64,000 bases of DNA from Rheinheimera riviphila (GTDB lineage: Bacteria; Pseudomonadota; Gammaproteobacteria; Enterobacterales; Alteromonadaceae), in assembly GCF_004005945.1 (NCBI RefSeq), contig NZ_SACS01000021.1, forward strand, positions 23,274 to 87,273, given 5' to 3'. Below, in pieces: positions 10,527 to 20,940 of the stretch (its first letter is position 1; each line of letters starts with the position of its first letter). Made by a program: the position numbers and the translations under genes. Below the pieces are notes generated by a model. The model saw only the letters and a program-made list of their open reading frames with translations, searched no databases and was not told the origin of the DNA.

Positions 10527-11316
10527 AATTCTGGGCGCTTTGTTTGGCATGGCGCTGTTTAAATGGCCCGGTTTTTTTCTGGGGTTGCTGATTGGTCACT
10601 GGTTTGACCGCAGTTTGAGGTCGTCGTTTGAAGGTGCCGGTGGTTTTGGTGCATTAAAACGCGACCAAGACGATGCTGAAGGGCTGTTTATGTACAGCAC
10701 CTTTGCCGTGATGGGACATTTGGCCAAAGCCGATGGTGTGGTCACCACAGCACACATCGATAAAGCCACGACGTTTATGCAGCAGTTGGGGCTTGATGCG
10801 ACGCAGCAACAGGAAGCACAGCGGGCGTTTCGTGAAGGTAAAGCCGCCGACTTTCCACTGCAACAGCAACTGGCGCAGGTCAAACAGCGTTATCGCTGGC
10901 GTCCGGATTTACTGCAGATGTTTCTGGAAATTCAGATCAGCGTGGCTTATGTTGATGCCAAATTAAGTAGCGTCGAACTGACTTTGCTGCAGCAAGTGGC
11001 GGCAGCTTTGTCGATTTCAGCCACCCGCTTGCAGTATTTGCTGGGTCGATTTGAAGCCGAAGCACGGTTTGCCAACCGGCCACCGCAGCAAAAACCAAAA
11101 AGTGCCACGGTGCAGGATGCTTATCAGTTGCTGGGCGTCAAAGCGGATTGCTCCAAGGCTGAACTGAAAAAAGCTTATAAAAAACAAATGGCACAGCATC
11201 ATCCGGATAAACTGATGTCACAAGGTTTACCCAAAGAAATGATGGAACTGGCCAAGCGGAAAACCCAGGATATTCAGGCTGCTTACGAGCTGCTATGCCA
11301 GCATCGCCAAGATTAA
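10516..11316 (+). CDS. djlA: DnaJ-like co-chaperone DjlA
   Basis: Membrane-anchored J-protein that stimulates DnaK ATPase at the inner membrane. In E. coli it affects the Rcs envelope stress pathway. The 266 residues contain an N-terminal membrane segment with glycine-rich packing (residues ~6-28), a TerB-like helical middle (about 55-170) and a C-terminal J domain with the essential HPD (in QHHPDKLM). It overlaps murU by 11 bases, so amgK-murU-djlA is read as one transcript. djlA next to lptD/amgK is a known gammaproteobacterial neighbourhood. Confidence 0.95.
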   Translation: MWGKILGALFGMALFKWPGFFLGLLIGHWFDRSLRSSFEGAGGFGALKRDQDDAEGLFMYSTFAVMGHLAKADGVVTTAHIDKATTFMQQLGLDATQQQEAQRAFREGKAADFPLQQQLAQVKQRYRWRPDLLQMFLEIQISVAYVDAKLSSVELTLLQQVAAALSISATRLQYLLGRFEAEARFANRPPQQKPKSATVQDAYQLLGVKADCSKAELKKAYKKQMAQHHPDKLMSQGLPKEMMELAKRKTQDIQAAYELLCQHRQD

Positions 11317-11325
11317 GTCAATCTT

Positions 11326-11682
11326 TTAGCTTTTGTGATAAAACATAAAATACACCGCGCCCAATAAACACATTCCGGCATAGACGTAATTGAGTTTAAA
11401 GGGCTCTTTCATATACAACACCGCAAATGGAATAAACACGCTCAGCGTGATCACTTCCTGCAAAATTTTCAGTTGCGCTAATGAAAAGACCGTCGCGCCG
11501 ATACGATTGGCCGGCACCATCAGCATATATTCAAAAAACGCGATGCCCCACGACACCATAATGGCGACGAACACCGCTGAACCTTTTAAATGTTTCAGGT
11601 GGCCATACCAGGCGAAAGTCATAAAAATATTACTGAGTAATAACAGCAGGATAGTCGTCAGCGTCGGGCTAAGTTGCGGCAT
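11326..11682 (-). CDS. DUF486 family four-helix membrane protein
   Basis: Small inner-membrane protein of 118 residues with four hydrophobic segments (starting ILLLLLSNIFMTFAWYGHL, VFVAIMVSWGIAFFEYML, ITLSVFIPFAVLYM, YVYAGMCLLGAVYFMF). This is the layout of the DUF486 family, which resembles a half drug/metabolite transporter. No substrate is known. The ATG at 11682 is favoured because GGAG lies six bases upstream; a neighbouring ATG at 11685 and a TTG at 11697 are alternatives. It converges on djlA with a nine-base gap and no obvious terminator between them. Confidence 0.85.
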   Translation of the reverse strand: MPQLSPTLTTILLLLLSNIFMTFAWYGHLKHLKGSAVFVAIMVSWGIAFFEYMLMVPANRIGATVFSLAQLKILQEVITLSVFIPFAVLYMKEPFKLNYVYAGMCLLGAVYFMFYHKS

Positions 11683-11886
11683 CATTTTCTCCATCAATGC
11701 GAACTCGTATTATTACTGAAAATCGGTATTTTTGCGCCGGATATCCCGCAATGTGGGTAGTTAAAAAATTGCCGGGCTATGTCTTGAATTTAGCGACAGC
11801 TCAACTAGCTTTAATTTGAAAAGTTTCCAAGATGGATCCTTTCCGGAACCAAAACATGATGTTTTCACACGAAGGATTGTCATACC

Positions 11887-13452
11887 ATGCGCCAAAACCT
11901 GCCTGTTACATCCAGAGAACGGACCTTTGCCTCTGAGCAACGCTTAATTTCAGCCACAGACGTTCAGGGAAATATTCAATTTTGTAATGATGCTTTTGTC
12001 GACGTCAGCGGTTTTACCCGCGAGGAACTGATCGGGCAGCCACATAATCTGGTGCGCCATCCGGATATGCCGGAACCAGTGTTTGCCGGGATGTGGGATT
12101 ACCTGAAAAAAGGTCAATGCTGGATGGGGATTGTTAAAAATCGCTGCAAAAATGGCGATTATTATTGGGTGAATGCGTACGTCACGCCCATTTTGCAGCA
12201 CGGGAAAGTGGTGGGGTTTGAGTCGGTACGGGTGCGGCCAACCGCCGAGCAAGTCAATCGCGCACAGCAGGTGTATCAACAAATTAAAGACGGCAAAAGT
12301 ATTGCCGGTGGTGCTTTGGCGCAGTCCTGGCAAATACCGGCTGGGATGGCGGCAGTATTGGCCATTACTGTCGGTGGCGCTATGCTGTTTGGCCAGTATG
12401 GCGCCGGTGTTGCGGCAGCGCTGAGTAGTTTTGGATTGGTCAGTCTGGAGCGGGCTGGGATGCAAAAAGCGCAACAGAAACTAAAAGCGCAATTAAGTAG
12501 CCCGTTTTTATGCCCGGTCGCCAGTCAGGTATTTACCGGGAACAGTGGCGTGTGGGCACAGCTGGAACTGGCGCTCATCACCGAAGGCGCGCATTTACGT
12601 ACCGTGTTAACCCGGCTGGAAGATGCTGCAATGTTGGCCTCCAAAGAATCAGCGCAAGCCCACAACTTAAGTAAAGCAACCTTATCGTCCATTACGTCGC
12701 AACAACAGGAAACCGATCAGACGGCGACTGCGATGAACCAAATGACGCATACCATTGCCGAAGTTGCACAAAATGTGCAGTTAACTTCGAATCAGGCTGC
12801 GAACGCCAACGAACTGACCAGCCAGGGGCAACAGGTTGCGTTACAAACCAAAGATGCAATTCAAGCGTTGGCGAGAGCGGTGCAGGCGATTTCTGCCGCA
12901 GTGACAGAGTTAGCCACCCAAACTTCCAGCATTACTCAGGCAGCTGATATCATTCAACAAATTGCTGAACAAACCAATTTGCTGGCGCTAAATGCTGCCA
13001 TTGAAGCGGCCAGGGCAGGCGAGCAAGGCCGTGGTTTTGCCGTGGTTGCGGATGAAGTGCGGCATCTGGCGCAGCGGACGCAGGAATCAACCAAACAAAT
13101 TCAGCTGATTATCAAGAATTTGCAGCTTGGTGCCAGCTCAGCGGTATCTGCGGCCAATGACGGTGTGAAAGCGACTGAACTTGGTGTAGCCAAAGTCATC
13201 GAAACTGAGACTATGCTCCACGGCATTATGGCTGCGGTCAATATCATTGCCAAAATGGGACACCAGATTGCCGTCGCAGTTGAGGAACAGGCGCACGTAT
13301 CGGAAGATATTAACCGCCAGGTTAGCCGGATTGCCGATTTGGCGGGCGACAGTTATCAGCATAGTGAACAGGCTGCGGCAGTGAGCAGCGATCTGGAACA
13401 AAATGCCGAGTCCCTGTATCAACTGGTGGAGCGGTTTAAAAAACAAGGCTAG
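11887..13452 (+). CDS. Aer-like PAS-containing methyl-accepting chemotaxis protein
   Basis: Redox/oxygen chemoreceptor of the aerotaxis type, 521 residues, with no periplasmic domain. Residues ~15-120 form a PAS domain ([35 protein letters not shown]) of the kind that binds FAD in Aer. Two short hydrophobic stretches at about 145-185 anchor it. The rest is the coiled-coil signalling domain with the conserved tip [26 protein letters not shown] lies upstream of the ATG. It stands alone between two minus-strand genes. FAD binding is inferred from the family. Confidence 0.93.
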   Translation: MRQNLPVTSRERTFASEQRLISATDVQGNIQFCNDAFVDVSGFTREELIGQPHNLVRHPDMPEPVFAGMWDYLKKGQCWMGIVKNRCKNGDYYWVNAYVTPILQHGKVVGFESVRVRPTAEQVNRAQQVYQQIKDGKSIAGGALAQSWQIPAGMAAVLAITVGGAMLFGQYGAGVAAALSSFGLVSLERAGMQKAQQKLKAQLSSPFLCPVASQVFTGNSGVWAQLELALITEGAHLRTVLTRLEDAAMLASKESAQAHNLSKATLSSITSQQQETDQTATAMNQMTHTIAEVAQNVQLTSNQAANANELTSQGQQVALQTKDAIQALARAVQAISAAVTELATQTSSITQAADIIQQIAEQTNLLALNAAIEAARAGEQGRGFAVVADEVRHLAQRTQESTKQIQLIIKNLQLGASSAVSAANDGVKATELGVAKVIETETMLHGIMAAVNIIAKMGHQIAVAVEEQAHVSEDINRQVSRIADLAGDSYQHSEQAAAVSSDLEQNAESLYQLVERFKKQG

Positions 13453-13475
13453 TGCCGTGCTATAAGGCTGCTGGG

Positions 13476-14267
13476 TTAAAAACCAAGATAACTCAGCCAG
13501 CCATACACTTCATTAAACACCCATTGTTGGTTTTGCGGCTGATCGATAGAACCCGGTAGCAGCCGCTGCCGGTATATTTCTTTGATGTGTTTTCGGACCA
13601 GCTGCAGCCGCAACTGGCTGCTGGCCATCACAAAAGAATTGTCTTGTTGCTGCTGGATATCCAGCGTCGGGACTTTGTGTTTCGCCAGCGCCACCGATAC
13701 GGCCTGATTTAATGCTTTGTCCGGCAGATAAGCGCTCAGCAGGATCAACCCTTCAGGTGCTTTTAGCTGCCCGCTCTGATACAGCTGATTAATCAAAGCG
13801 CCACTACTACCTTGCGCCACCACAATAATACTGCCGGTATTGTTTTCAGCACTTTTCATCACTGCTTGTAGCCGTGCCAACAGCTCAGTTTGATAAGTCA
13901 GCATGGTTTCGGCATTCGTTTCCGGGAGCGGATCGGGCACCATCATCGCTATGGTGTTCCAGCCATAATCGACCAGTTGCTGGCGAAGGACATTAATCAT
14001 TCTCGGGCTTGCTGCATGCTGTGACCAATCGGGCACCAGGATCACGGTGCCTTTGGTAAACGCGGTCATCGCAGGTTTTTCCAGCACGGTAAATGTCAGT
14101 GCGCCCGCCTGTAATGGTTTGATTTCAATGGGGTCAATTTGATTTTGTAGATCAGTGGTGGTGAAATTTTCGATACTGAGTTCAGCATTATTGGCATAAC
14201 TGGCGGAGGAAAGGAGTAGCAACAACAGTAAGCCCTGCGTCGCTGAAGCTATCTTAAAAGTGATCAT
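13476..14267 (-). CDS. DUF3530 family protein, alpha/beta-hydrolase-like, exported
   Basis: The 263-residue protein starts with a signal peptide (hydrophobic LLLLLLLSSASYA, residues ~13-25). The mature part resembles the DUF3530 family, which has an alpha/beta-hydrolase fold. AQGSSGA (around residue 147) looks like a nucleophile elbow, but the GxSxG form is altered to G-S-S-G. Catalysis is not proven. It is located next to the OmpA gene on the same strand with a terminator between them, so it is probably transcribed separately. The substrate is unknown. Confidence 0.75.
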   Translation of the reverse strand: MITFKIASATQGLLLLLLLSSASYANNAELSIENFTTTDLQNQIDPIEIKPLQAGALTFTVLEKPAMTAFTKGTVILVPDWSQHAASPRMINVLRQQLVDYGWNTIAMMVPDPLPETNAETMLTYQTELLARLQAVMKSAENNTGSIIVVAQGSSGALINQLYQSGQLKAPEGLILLSAYLPDKALNQAVSVALAKHKVPTLDIQQQQDNSFVMASSQLRLQLVRKHIKEIYRQRLLPGSIDQPQNQQWVFNEVYGWLSYLGF

Positions 14268-14341
14268 CAGGAATACTGTTGTAAGGATAGATTAAGCAAA
14301 GTATCGGCGGGCAAACTGGAAACTTAAAGCGATCGGCCGGA

Positions 14342-14372
14342 TAAAAAAAGGCTCAACCTGAGTTGAGCCTTT
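14342..14372 (-). terminator. rho-independent terminator of the OmpA gene
   Basis: On the minus strand an 11-base perfect stem (AAAGGCTCAAC with GTTGAGCCTTT) with a TCAG loop is followed by a run of T. It sits 46 bases after the OmpA stop. The A-rich other side could also let it work weakly on the plus strand. Confidence 0.9.
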
Positions 14373-14417
14373 GAGCAATCATGCGATGGCTAAAAATGCC
14401 ATGCAGAAAGTTTGATC

Positions 14418-15485
14418 TTAGCGGGTAACAGCTTCTTTTACAGATGCAGTAACATGGCCTTCGATACGACGGTTAACCGCGTGAGCAGCAGCATTGTTGC
14501 CGGCAGCGCGTGGTTTAGTGACACCGTAACCGACAGCTTTTACGCGTGAACGGTCGATACCATATTGAGTCACTAATACATCAGCAACGGCATCAGAACG
14601 ACGTTGTGACAGCGCCATGTTGTAGGCTGGTTTGCCAACATTTGAAGCGTGACCGGCAATTTCAACATCAGTATTTGGGAAACGTTTTAAGAAGTTCGCC
14701 AGTTTTTCGATGTCTGCATGATATTCAGGTTTTACAACAGAAGAGTCGTTGTCAAACTGAGCGTTTAAATCAATCCGCACTGAAGTTTCAGTGAAAATTG
14801 AACAACCAACGGTATCAACTTTGTCAGTGATCGGGGTGTTTGCACACTGATCTTTGTCATCAGTCACACCGTCCTGATCCGCATCACCAATCACTGGTGC
14901 TGGCGCAGGTGCTGCTTCTGGCTGTGGTGCTGGTGTTGGAGCAGCTTGTGGTGCTGAACCAAATACATAGCTTAAACCAACTTTCAGGCCGGTATCAGCA
15001 AATGACTGGCTGATACCCTGGTAACGGTTCGCTTCAGCAAAAATAGCTAAGTTATCTAAAACAAAGAAGTTTGCACCGATACCGACGTTGGCAGCTGATG
15101 CTGAACGGCCAGTGGTGAAGTTTTTCACACCGCCGACAACGTAAACTGGCAGGCTGTCAATGTGGTACATCAGATCGACGCCAGCACGATTGCCTTTCAC
15201 GTCATAACCTACAGTAGCTTTGTCCAGATCCTGACGAGCGAACTCGGCACGGATTGCCCATTCTTTGTTGATACGGTAGCCGATGTTCAGACCACGGCCA
15301 TTGCCGTTGTCGACGTTTTGCCATTCGGCAGAACGTGCTTTGTCACTATCAGGGCTATAAACTTCGTAGAAAACAGAACCAAAAACCCGATCTTGTAAAT
15401 CTTCTGCAGTTGGGGCAGCAGAAGCAACAAACGACATCAGGGGTAAAGCAGCCAAAACGGCCAGTGCGCTAGTATTAAGTTTCAT
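14418..15485 (-). CDS. OmpA family outer-membrane porin
   Basis: Abundant-type outer-membrane protein that links the outer membrane to peptidoglycan. The 355 residues comprise a signal peptide (to about SAAPTAED), an eight-strand barrel region (~25-185), a Pro/Ala hinge, a thrombospondin-type-3 calcium-binding repeat (DADQDGVTDDKDQC, ~205-220) and the OmpA C-terminal peptidoglycan-binding domain with HASNVGKPAYNMALSQRR. The ATG at 15485 is preceded by AAAGGAGAG; an ORF extension 63 bases upstream has no signal-peptide sense. The long 5' leader (~100 bases) and strong ribosome site are typical of highly expressed ompA genes. Confidence 0.93.
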   Translation of the reverse strand: MKLNTSALAVLAALPLMSFVASAAPTAEDLQDRVFGSVFYEVYSPDSDKARSAEWQNVDNGNGRGLNIGYRINKEWAIRAEFARQDLDKATVGYDVKGNRAGVDLMYHIDSLPVYVVGGVKNFTTGRSASAANVGIGANFFVLDNLAIFAEANRYQGISQSFADTGLKVGLSYVFGSAPQAAPTPAPQPEAAPAPAPVIGDADQDGVTDDKDQCANTPITDKVDTVGCSIFTETSVRIDLNAQFDNDSSVVKPEYHADIEKLANFLKRFPNTDVEIAGHASNVGKPAYNMALSQRRSDAVADVLVTQYGIDRSRVKAVGYGVTKPRAAGNNAAAHAVNRRIEGHVTASVKEAVTR

Positions 15486-15581
15486 CCATCTCTCCTTTAG
15501 GGGTTTTTCCAACTCGCTAATTTTATTTGATTTGCCTGTATTAAACAAACATTGCTTAAATTTAGTTCAGATTTTCTGAAT

Positions 15582-15609
15582 ATTTTATAAGCGAGCGGCG
15601 CCATCTTAA
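15582..15609 (-). promoter_or_regulatory. candidate sigma-70 promoter of the OmpA gene
   Basis: On the minus strand TTAAGA (15609-15604) and TAAAAT (15587-15582) are separated by 16 bases. This would leave a leader of about 90 bases. It is a consensus match only, with no experimental support. Confidence 0.3.
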
Positions 15610-15650
15610 CAGTTATAACTGAATCAAAGGTTAATTGATTCGCTTTAGCA

Positions 15651-16304
15651 CTAAAATGGACTTGGTGCCGCAAACTCCAACCAACGTGCATCTACCGGAT
15701 GTCGTAATGCTAAAAATTCAGCATGCAATTGCAGGCGATCCGCAGCTGCGAGTCCATGGGTAGACGCATAAAATTTGTCACCAAGGATCGGATGTCCAAG
15801 CCATTGCATATGCACCCTGAGCTGATGCGAACGTCCGGTCACTGGCGTTAATCGCACTCTGCTACTGGTGGCATCCGTTGCCAGCACTTCAAAATGGGTC
15901 AAAGCTTTCTTGCCGCGGCTAAAACACACCATTTGTTTGGGTCGATTTGGCCAGTCACAAATCAGCGGTAGCTCAACGCTGCCAAGACGTGCACTGACCA
16001 CACCTTCCAGCCTGGCAATATAGTGTTTGGCGGTCTGACGCAGTTCGAATTGCCGGTTGAGTTGCCGCTGGCTGTCGAGGCTAAGCGCCATCACCACTAA
16101 TCCGGAAGTCGCCATATCCAGCCGGTGTACGATACGCGCCGTCGGGAACACCCGTTGCACCCGGCGCTCCAGACAATCCTGATGCTCCGGCGCTTTGCCA
16201 GGTACGGTTAACAATCCGCTGGGCTTATTCAGCACCAGCAGATCGTTGTCCTGATAGACAATCTCCAGATACGGCCACAGCGGCGGCTCATAGTGGATCA
16301 ACAT
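15651..16304 (-). CDS. rluA: dual-specificity rRNA/tRNA pseudouridine synthase RluA
   Basis: Converts U746 of 23S rRNA and U32 of some tRNAs to pseudouridine (E. coli numbering). The 217 residues match the short RluA type without an S4 domain. The catalytic Asp is in HRLDMATSGL, and the C-terminal motifs GRSHQLRVHMQWLGHPILGD and LQLHAEFLAL are present. In E. coli rluA also lies next to rapA, as here, which favours RluA over other family members. The ATG at 16304 gives a normal N-terminus. Confidence 0.92.
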   Translation of the reverse strand: MLIHYEPPLWPYLEIVYQDNDLLVLNKPSGLLTVPGKAPEHQDCLERRVQRVFPTARIVHRLDMATSGLVVMALSLDSQRQLNRQFELRQTAKHYIARLEGVVSARLGSVELPLICDWPNRPKQMVCFSRGKKALTHFEVLATDATSSRVRLTPVTGRSHQLRVHMQWLGHPILGDKFYASTHGLAAADRLQLHAEFLALRHPVDARWLEFAAPSPF

Positions 16305-16371
16305 GGCAATTCCGCAGACCGCAATGGACAGCGATGATGCAAGCAGTGATGGCCGTTACTCATCGTTTTTG

Positions 16372-19281
16372 CTACTCATTACTGGCAACTATCACCCGGA
16401 TCGCATCAAATTTCAGTCGCGCTTTGCTAATGTAATCCGTCAGTTGTGTTTGCATTGATTGCAAATGGGCAATTTCTTCCGGCCGCACCGACGGGTTAAT
16501 TTTCGACAAGGCCTGCAAGCGGCTGATTTGTGCCGTCAACGCCAGCTGCATTTTCTGCTGGGCGTCCTGCTGAATTTGCACTAACTGTACTGACGCATAA
16601 GCTTCGGCTTTCGCAATGAGCGGGTGAATGGTGGTTTGCAGCGCACCAACCAGTTTACTTGCCGTCTGACGGCCAACCGGTTTTAGCTGCCGGTTAAAGT
16701 TATCAAAGGGCACATTGGGTGCCAGGTTTTTACCGGTTTTTTCCAGCAATAACCGGATTGGCGTTGGTGGCAAATAACGGCCTAACTGCAACTCAGCCGG
16801 TGCGCTGGCCTCGGCGACATAAATAAATTCAACAAAAAACGTGCCGACTGGCAGTTGTTTGTTGAACATCACCGCCGCCGAGCTGTTGCCCATGCTGTCG
16901 TTAGTCACAATATCCAGCGTGCCTTGCACCATCGGGTGATCCCAGCTTAAAAACTGGATGTCTTCCTGTGCCAGCGCGGTTTGACGGTCGAAAGTGACGG
17001 TCACGCCGTCTTCGTCCAGACCCGGATAATGACCCTGTGTTTGTTCTGATGGCGTCAGAATAATACTGGTGTCGCTACGGTCATCCTGATTAATTCCCAG
17101 AATATCCCAGGCTTTAATCATGTACAGCGGTAGCACGGTGTCGTCATCTTGCACGGCAATTTGCTCAGCAATCGAAGCTGCATGACCGCGGCCAGCGGAG
17201 TTAATTTCCAGCAGCTTGTCACGACCTTGTTCGAGCTTAGTTTTTAACTGCAAATTCAGCGCCTGAGTATCGTGCAGCAGTTTTGCCACCGCATCGGCAT
17301 CTGGCTGATTCGCCGCAAGTTGCGCCAGCAGCTGATGTTGCAGTTCTTCAAACACCGCGCGGCCGGTCTGACTGGTGAATTGCAACGCCTGCAAGCCTTC
17401 GTGATACCACTGCACCAGAATTTCTTGTGGGTGATTCTTGAAAAATGGCAGGTAAATTTGAATATCGTGCTGCTGACCAATCCGATCCAGACGGCCGATG
17501 CGCTGCTCCAATAAATCCGGATTCAGCGGTAAATCGAACAATACCAGCTGATGGGCAAACTGGAAATTACGGCCTTCGCTACCAATTTCCGAACAAATCA
17601 GCGCCTGAGCGGCGTTGTCGTCCTGAGCAAAATAAGCGGCGGCTTTGTCGCGCTCGACAATGCTCATGCCTTCGTGGAATACCGCAGCCCGAATGCCTTC
17701 TTTCACCCGCAGCGCTTCTTCCAGCGCAATGGCAGTATCCGCATGGGCGCAAATGATCAGGAACTTTTTGTATTTATTGGCTTTGATCCGGTCAATGATC
17801 AGTTCAACCCTTGGATCAAACTGCCACCAGCTGCTTTTATTGCCTTCAAATTCCTGGAAAATCCGCTCCGGAAATAACTGTGCCCGGGCTTTTTGCGCGT
17901 CAGTTTGGCTGGCATTAAAGGCCTGCTGCACTTTAATGGCGTTTTGATATTGTTCCGGCATTTCCAGCGGGAGTAAATGCGGCTGCCGTTTTGGAAAACC
18001 GGCAATGGCGGCGCGGCTGTTGCGAAATAAAATGCGGCCGGTGCCGTGGCGGTCTAATAACTGGCTGAGTACCGATTGCTCGGCAGCCTGACGCTCTGGG
18101 CTTGGCTCGCTTTGTTGTAATAAGGTCAGCTCTGCAGACAAATCCGTTTCTGCGATTTTTTGCTGCAAAGTTGCTGCGGTCGCGGCTGAAATAGCTGGCG
18201 CGTCCAACACTTCTTTGGCAAGTTCTGCGATGGTTTTGTAATGCAGCTCTTCGCCCAGAAAAGTTTGATAATCGTAAAAACGGGCAGGGTCTAATAACCG
18301 CAAGCGGGCGAAATGACTTTCGTGGCCCAGCTGATCTGGCGTTGCTGTTAATAAAATAACGCCTGGGGTGTCCTGAGCCAGTGCTTCAATCCGCTGATAT
18401 TCGGTACTTGGATTGTCCTGGCTCCACTGTAAATGGTGCGCTTCGTCCACCACCAGTAAATCCCAATGCGCTTCGGTGGCCGCTTCGTGCCAGCTTTTTT
18501 TGCGGCTGAAAAACTCCAGCGTTGTTAACACAAGCTGCTCAGATTCAAATGGATTGCCGCCATCGCCTTTGGCTTCGGTGCAGCGTTCTTCATCAAAAAT
18601 GGCAAACTTCAGGTTAAACCGACGCAGCATTTCGACCAGCCATTGGTGCATCAGCGATTCTGGCACCACCACCAGCACGCGCTGCGCTAAACCGGCAATC
18701 AATTGTTGGTGAATAATCAGGCCAGCTTCGATGGTTTTACCTAAACCCACTTCATCCGACAGTAAAACGCGTGGCGCATGCCGTTTAGAGACTTCATCGG
18801 CAATATATAGTTGATGCGGAATTAAGCTAACCCGGCCGCCACCAAGGCCACGCATCGGGTTTTGTTGTTGCTGATGGATATGCTGCCAGCTGTGATAGCG
18901 CAGGGTAAACCATTCAAAACGGTCGATTTGACCGGCAAACAAGCGGTCTTGTGGCTGATTAAAGCTAATAAAATGGTCAAGGAAAGTTTCGCGCAGACTG
19001 ACCGCTTCGCCAGTGTCGGTTTTATGGCCATGGTAAATCAGGGTTTGATTTTTTTCTTCAATGGTATCAACAACCAGACTGAATTCATCAGCACTTTTGA
19101 TGGTATCGCCCGGATTAAATTGCACTCGGGTCAGAGGCGCTTCGGCAATGGCATACAGCCTGGTTTCGCCGCTCGCCGGGAACAACAGAGTCAGCATGCG
19201 GCCTTCAATTCCAACCACGGTACCCAAGCCTAAATCAGACTCTGAGTCGCTGATCCAACGTTGCCCTAGTGCAAATTTCAT
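16372..19281 (-). CDS. rapA: RNA polymerase-associated ATPase RapA (HepA)
   Basis: Swi2/Snf2-type ATPase that binds RNA polymerase and helps it recycle after termination. The 969 residues match E. coli RapA (968). An N-terminal Tudor-like region (~1-110) is followed by helicase motifs: Walker A in DEVGLGKTIEAG, DEAH box in VVDEAHHLQW, LLTATP, and motif V/VI in QRIGRLDRIGQ. The family N-terminus MKFALGQRW fixes the start at 19281; an upstream in-frame extension in the leader is rejected. It is divergent from the PhoH gene. Confidence 0.96.
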   Translation of the reverse strand: MKFALGQRWISDSESDLGLGTVVGIEGRMLTLLFPASGETRLYAIAEAPLTRVQFNPGDTIKSADEFSLVVDTIEEKNQTLIYHGHKTDTGEAVSLRETFLDHFISFNQPQDRLFAGQIDRFEWFTLRYHSWQHIHQQQQNPMRGLGGGRVSLIPHQLYIADEVSKRHAPRVLLSDEVGLGKTIEAGLIIHQQLIAGLAQRVLVVVPESLMHQWLVEMLRRFNLKFAIFDEERCTEAKGDGGNPFESEQLVLTTLEFFSRKKSWHEAATEAHWDLLVVDEAHHLQWSQDNPSTEYQRIEALAQDTPGVILLTATPDQLGHESHFARLRLLDPARFYDYQTFLGEELHYKTIAELAKEVLDAPAISAATAATLQQKIAETDLSAELTLLQQSEPSPERQAAEQSVLSQLLDRHGTGRILFRNSRAAIAGFPKRQPHLLPLEMPEQYQNAIKVQQAFNASQTDAQKARAQLFPERIFQEFEGNKSSWWQFDPRVELIIDRIKANKYKKFLIICAHADTAIALEEALRVKEGIRAAVFHEGMSIVERDKAAAYFAQDDNAAQALICSEIGSEGRNFQFAHQLVLFDLPLNPDLLEQRIGRLDRIGQQHDIQIYLPFFKNHPQEILVQWYHEGLQALQFTSQTGRAVFEELQHQLLAQLAANQPDADAVAKLLHDTQALNLQLKTKLEQGRDKLLEINSAGRGHAASIAEQIAVQDDDTVLPLYMIKAWDILGINQDDRSDTSIILTPSEQTQGHYPGLDEDGVTVTFDRQTALAQEDIQFLSWDHPMVQGTLDIVTNDSMGNSSAAVMFNKQLPVGTFFVEFIYVAEASAPAELQLGRYLPPTPIRLLLEKTGKNLAPNVPFDNFNRQLKPVGRQTASKLVGALQTTIHPLIAKAEAYASVQLVQIQQDAQQKMQLALTAQISRLQALSKINPSVRPEEIAHLQSMQTQLTDYISKARLKFDAIRVIVASNE

Positions 19282-19480
19282 CATATTTTTTACCACTCCG
19301 AAAAAGGGGCTGCATGGTACTAAGAATCGCCACAAACTGCATCTGAATGCTGTGGTTTTTTTGCAACAGATGAAAATCTGTCATGCGAATGTCATCCGCA
19401 ACATCGATTCTTGCTCTACATTAAAAAGAAAAGCGAATGCATTAGTTCAATTCGGCTTTACCCACGCTAAGGAGCTGCAT

Positions 19481-20872
19481 ATGGCGCGAAGAAAAAGCAA
19501 AGAGAAAAAAATCTACGTCCTTGATACCAACATTCTGCTGCACGAACCTTTCGCCTTCTTAAACTTCCAGGAACACGACGTGGTCATCCCGATGACCGTG
19601 TTAGAAGAATTAGACCATATTAAAGATAAACACAAAGATGTTAGTCGTGAAGCGAGGGTGGCTATTCGCGCATTGGAGGATGTGCTTAAAGATGCCACTC
19701 CGGATCAGATGCTGGCCGGTGTCGCTTTGCCGGCGCCCACCGATTTAAAAGAAAGTGGCCATTTATTTATCGTCAACGACCATCATTTATCCGATCAAAT
19801 TCCAGGTTTGCCTGGTGGCGAGAACGACCACCTAATCATCAATACCGCGTTGTTTTTACAACGGGAAAAAGCGCCGGTTAAAGTCATTCTGGTCACTAAA
19901 GATATTAATATGCGGCTGAAGGCCAAAGGTGCCGGGTTGAAACTGGTTGAGGATTACCGCACCGACCAACTGATCGACGATGTGCGCTTTTTATATAAAG
20001 GTTATTTTAAATTTCCCGGCGATTTCTGGAGCCAGATCAAAGATTGTCGCAGCGCGAATGAAGCGCGTGAAACCTATCACTATTTGCCGCGCTCGGTGTT
20101 ACCCAATGCTTATATCAACGAATATCTGGTCGACGAGTATGAAACCTTCGCTGGTCGGGTGGTTGCAATCAATGAACATGAAATTAAAGTGCTGGACTTG
20201 GGCTTTGAGCGGCTGATGCATAAAAAGGCCTGGGGGGTGATGCCAAAAAATGTCTATCAGGCAATGGCGCTGAATGCCTTGCTGGACCCGGATATGGATT
20301 TGGTGATCCTGACCGGTCCGGCTGGTTGTGGTAAAACCCTGTTGGCGCTGGCGGCGGCACTGGAAATGGTGATCGAACGTGGTTTGTATGACAAAGTGAT
20401 TGTCACCCGCAACACGCCGGAAATTGCCGAGTCGATTGGCTTTTTACCGGGCACCGAAGAAGAGAAAATGGCGCCATGGCTGGCGGCAATTACCGATTCT
20501 CTGGAAGTACTGCATAAAACTGACGAGCACCCGCACGCCAGTGTCAACTACATTATGGATAAAGCCAATATCCAGTTTAAGTCGGTGAATTTTATGCGTG
20601 GCCGCAGCATCCAAAACGCCATTGTAATTTTGGATGAATGTCAGAACTTAACTGCAGCACAGCTCAAAACCATCATCACCCGCTGCGGTGAAGGCACCAA
20701 ACTGATTTGTTCTGGCAATTTGTCGCAAATCGATAGTAACTATTTAACCGCAGTCACGTCCGGTTTGACTTACATTGTCGAGCGCTTTAAAAACTTTGAA
20801 GGCAGTACCACCATCAACCTCAATGGCGTGGTGCGCAGTCGATTGGCGTCTTTTGCCGAGGCCAATTTGTAA
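19481..20872 (+). CDS. PIN-PhoH fusion protein (PhoH2-like ATPase/RNase)
   Basis: The 463-residue protein has an N-terminal PIN nuclease domain (residues 10-150, KIYVLDTNILLHEPF with its acidic residues) and a C-terminal PhoH P-loop ATPase (~250-460, Walker A LTGPAGCGKTLLA, Walker B VILDEC). PhoH2 proteins of this architecture act as RNA helicase and RNase in mycobacteria; the role here is inferred. The start at 19481 follows AAGGAG and begins MARRKSKEKK, as in close family members. A 420-base upstream ORF extension overlaps rapA and is not used. Confidence 0.93.
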   Translation: MARRKSKEKKIYVLDTNILLHEPFAFLNFQEHDVVIPMTVLEELDHIKDKHKDVSREARVAIRALEDVLKDATPDQMLAGVALPAPTDLKESGHLFIVNDHHLSDQIPGLPGGENDHLIINTALFLQREKAPVKVILVTKDINMRLKAKGAGLKLVEDYRTDQLIDDVRFLYKGYFKFPGDFWSQIKDCRSANEARETYHYLPRSVLPNAYINEYLVDEYETFAGRVVAINEHEIKVLDLGFERLMHKKAWGVMPKNVYQAMALNALLDPDMDLVILTGPAGCGKTLLALAAALEMVIERGLYDKVIVTRNTPEIAESIGFLPGTEEEKMAPWLAAITDSLEVLHKTDEHPHASVNYIMDKANIQFKSVNFMRGRSIQNAIVILDECQNLTAAQLKTIITRCGEGTKLICSGNLSQIDSNYLTAVTSGLTYIVERFKNFEGSTTINLNGVVRSRLASFAEANL

Positions 20873-20940
20873 ACAGGTTGACTTGATGGGCTGATAGGTT
20901 ACGCTATTCAGCCCTGTCGCATCGAGGAAGTGGAAGCCTG

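Noticed and set aside
19061..19480. 420-base N-terminal extension of the PhoH gene
   Set aside because: It overlaps rapA on the other strand and has no similarity to the family; MARRKSKEKK at 19481 follows AAGGAG.
20880..20920. Terminator after the PhoH gene
   Set aside because: A GGGCTGA/TCAGCCC hairpin exists, but no T tract follows.
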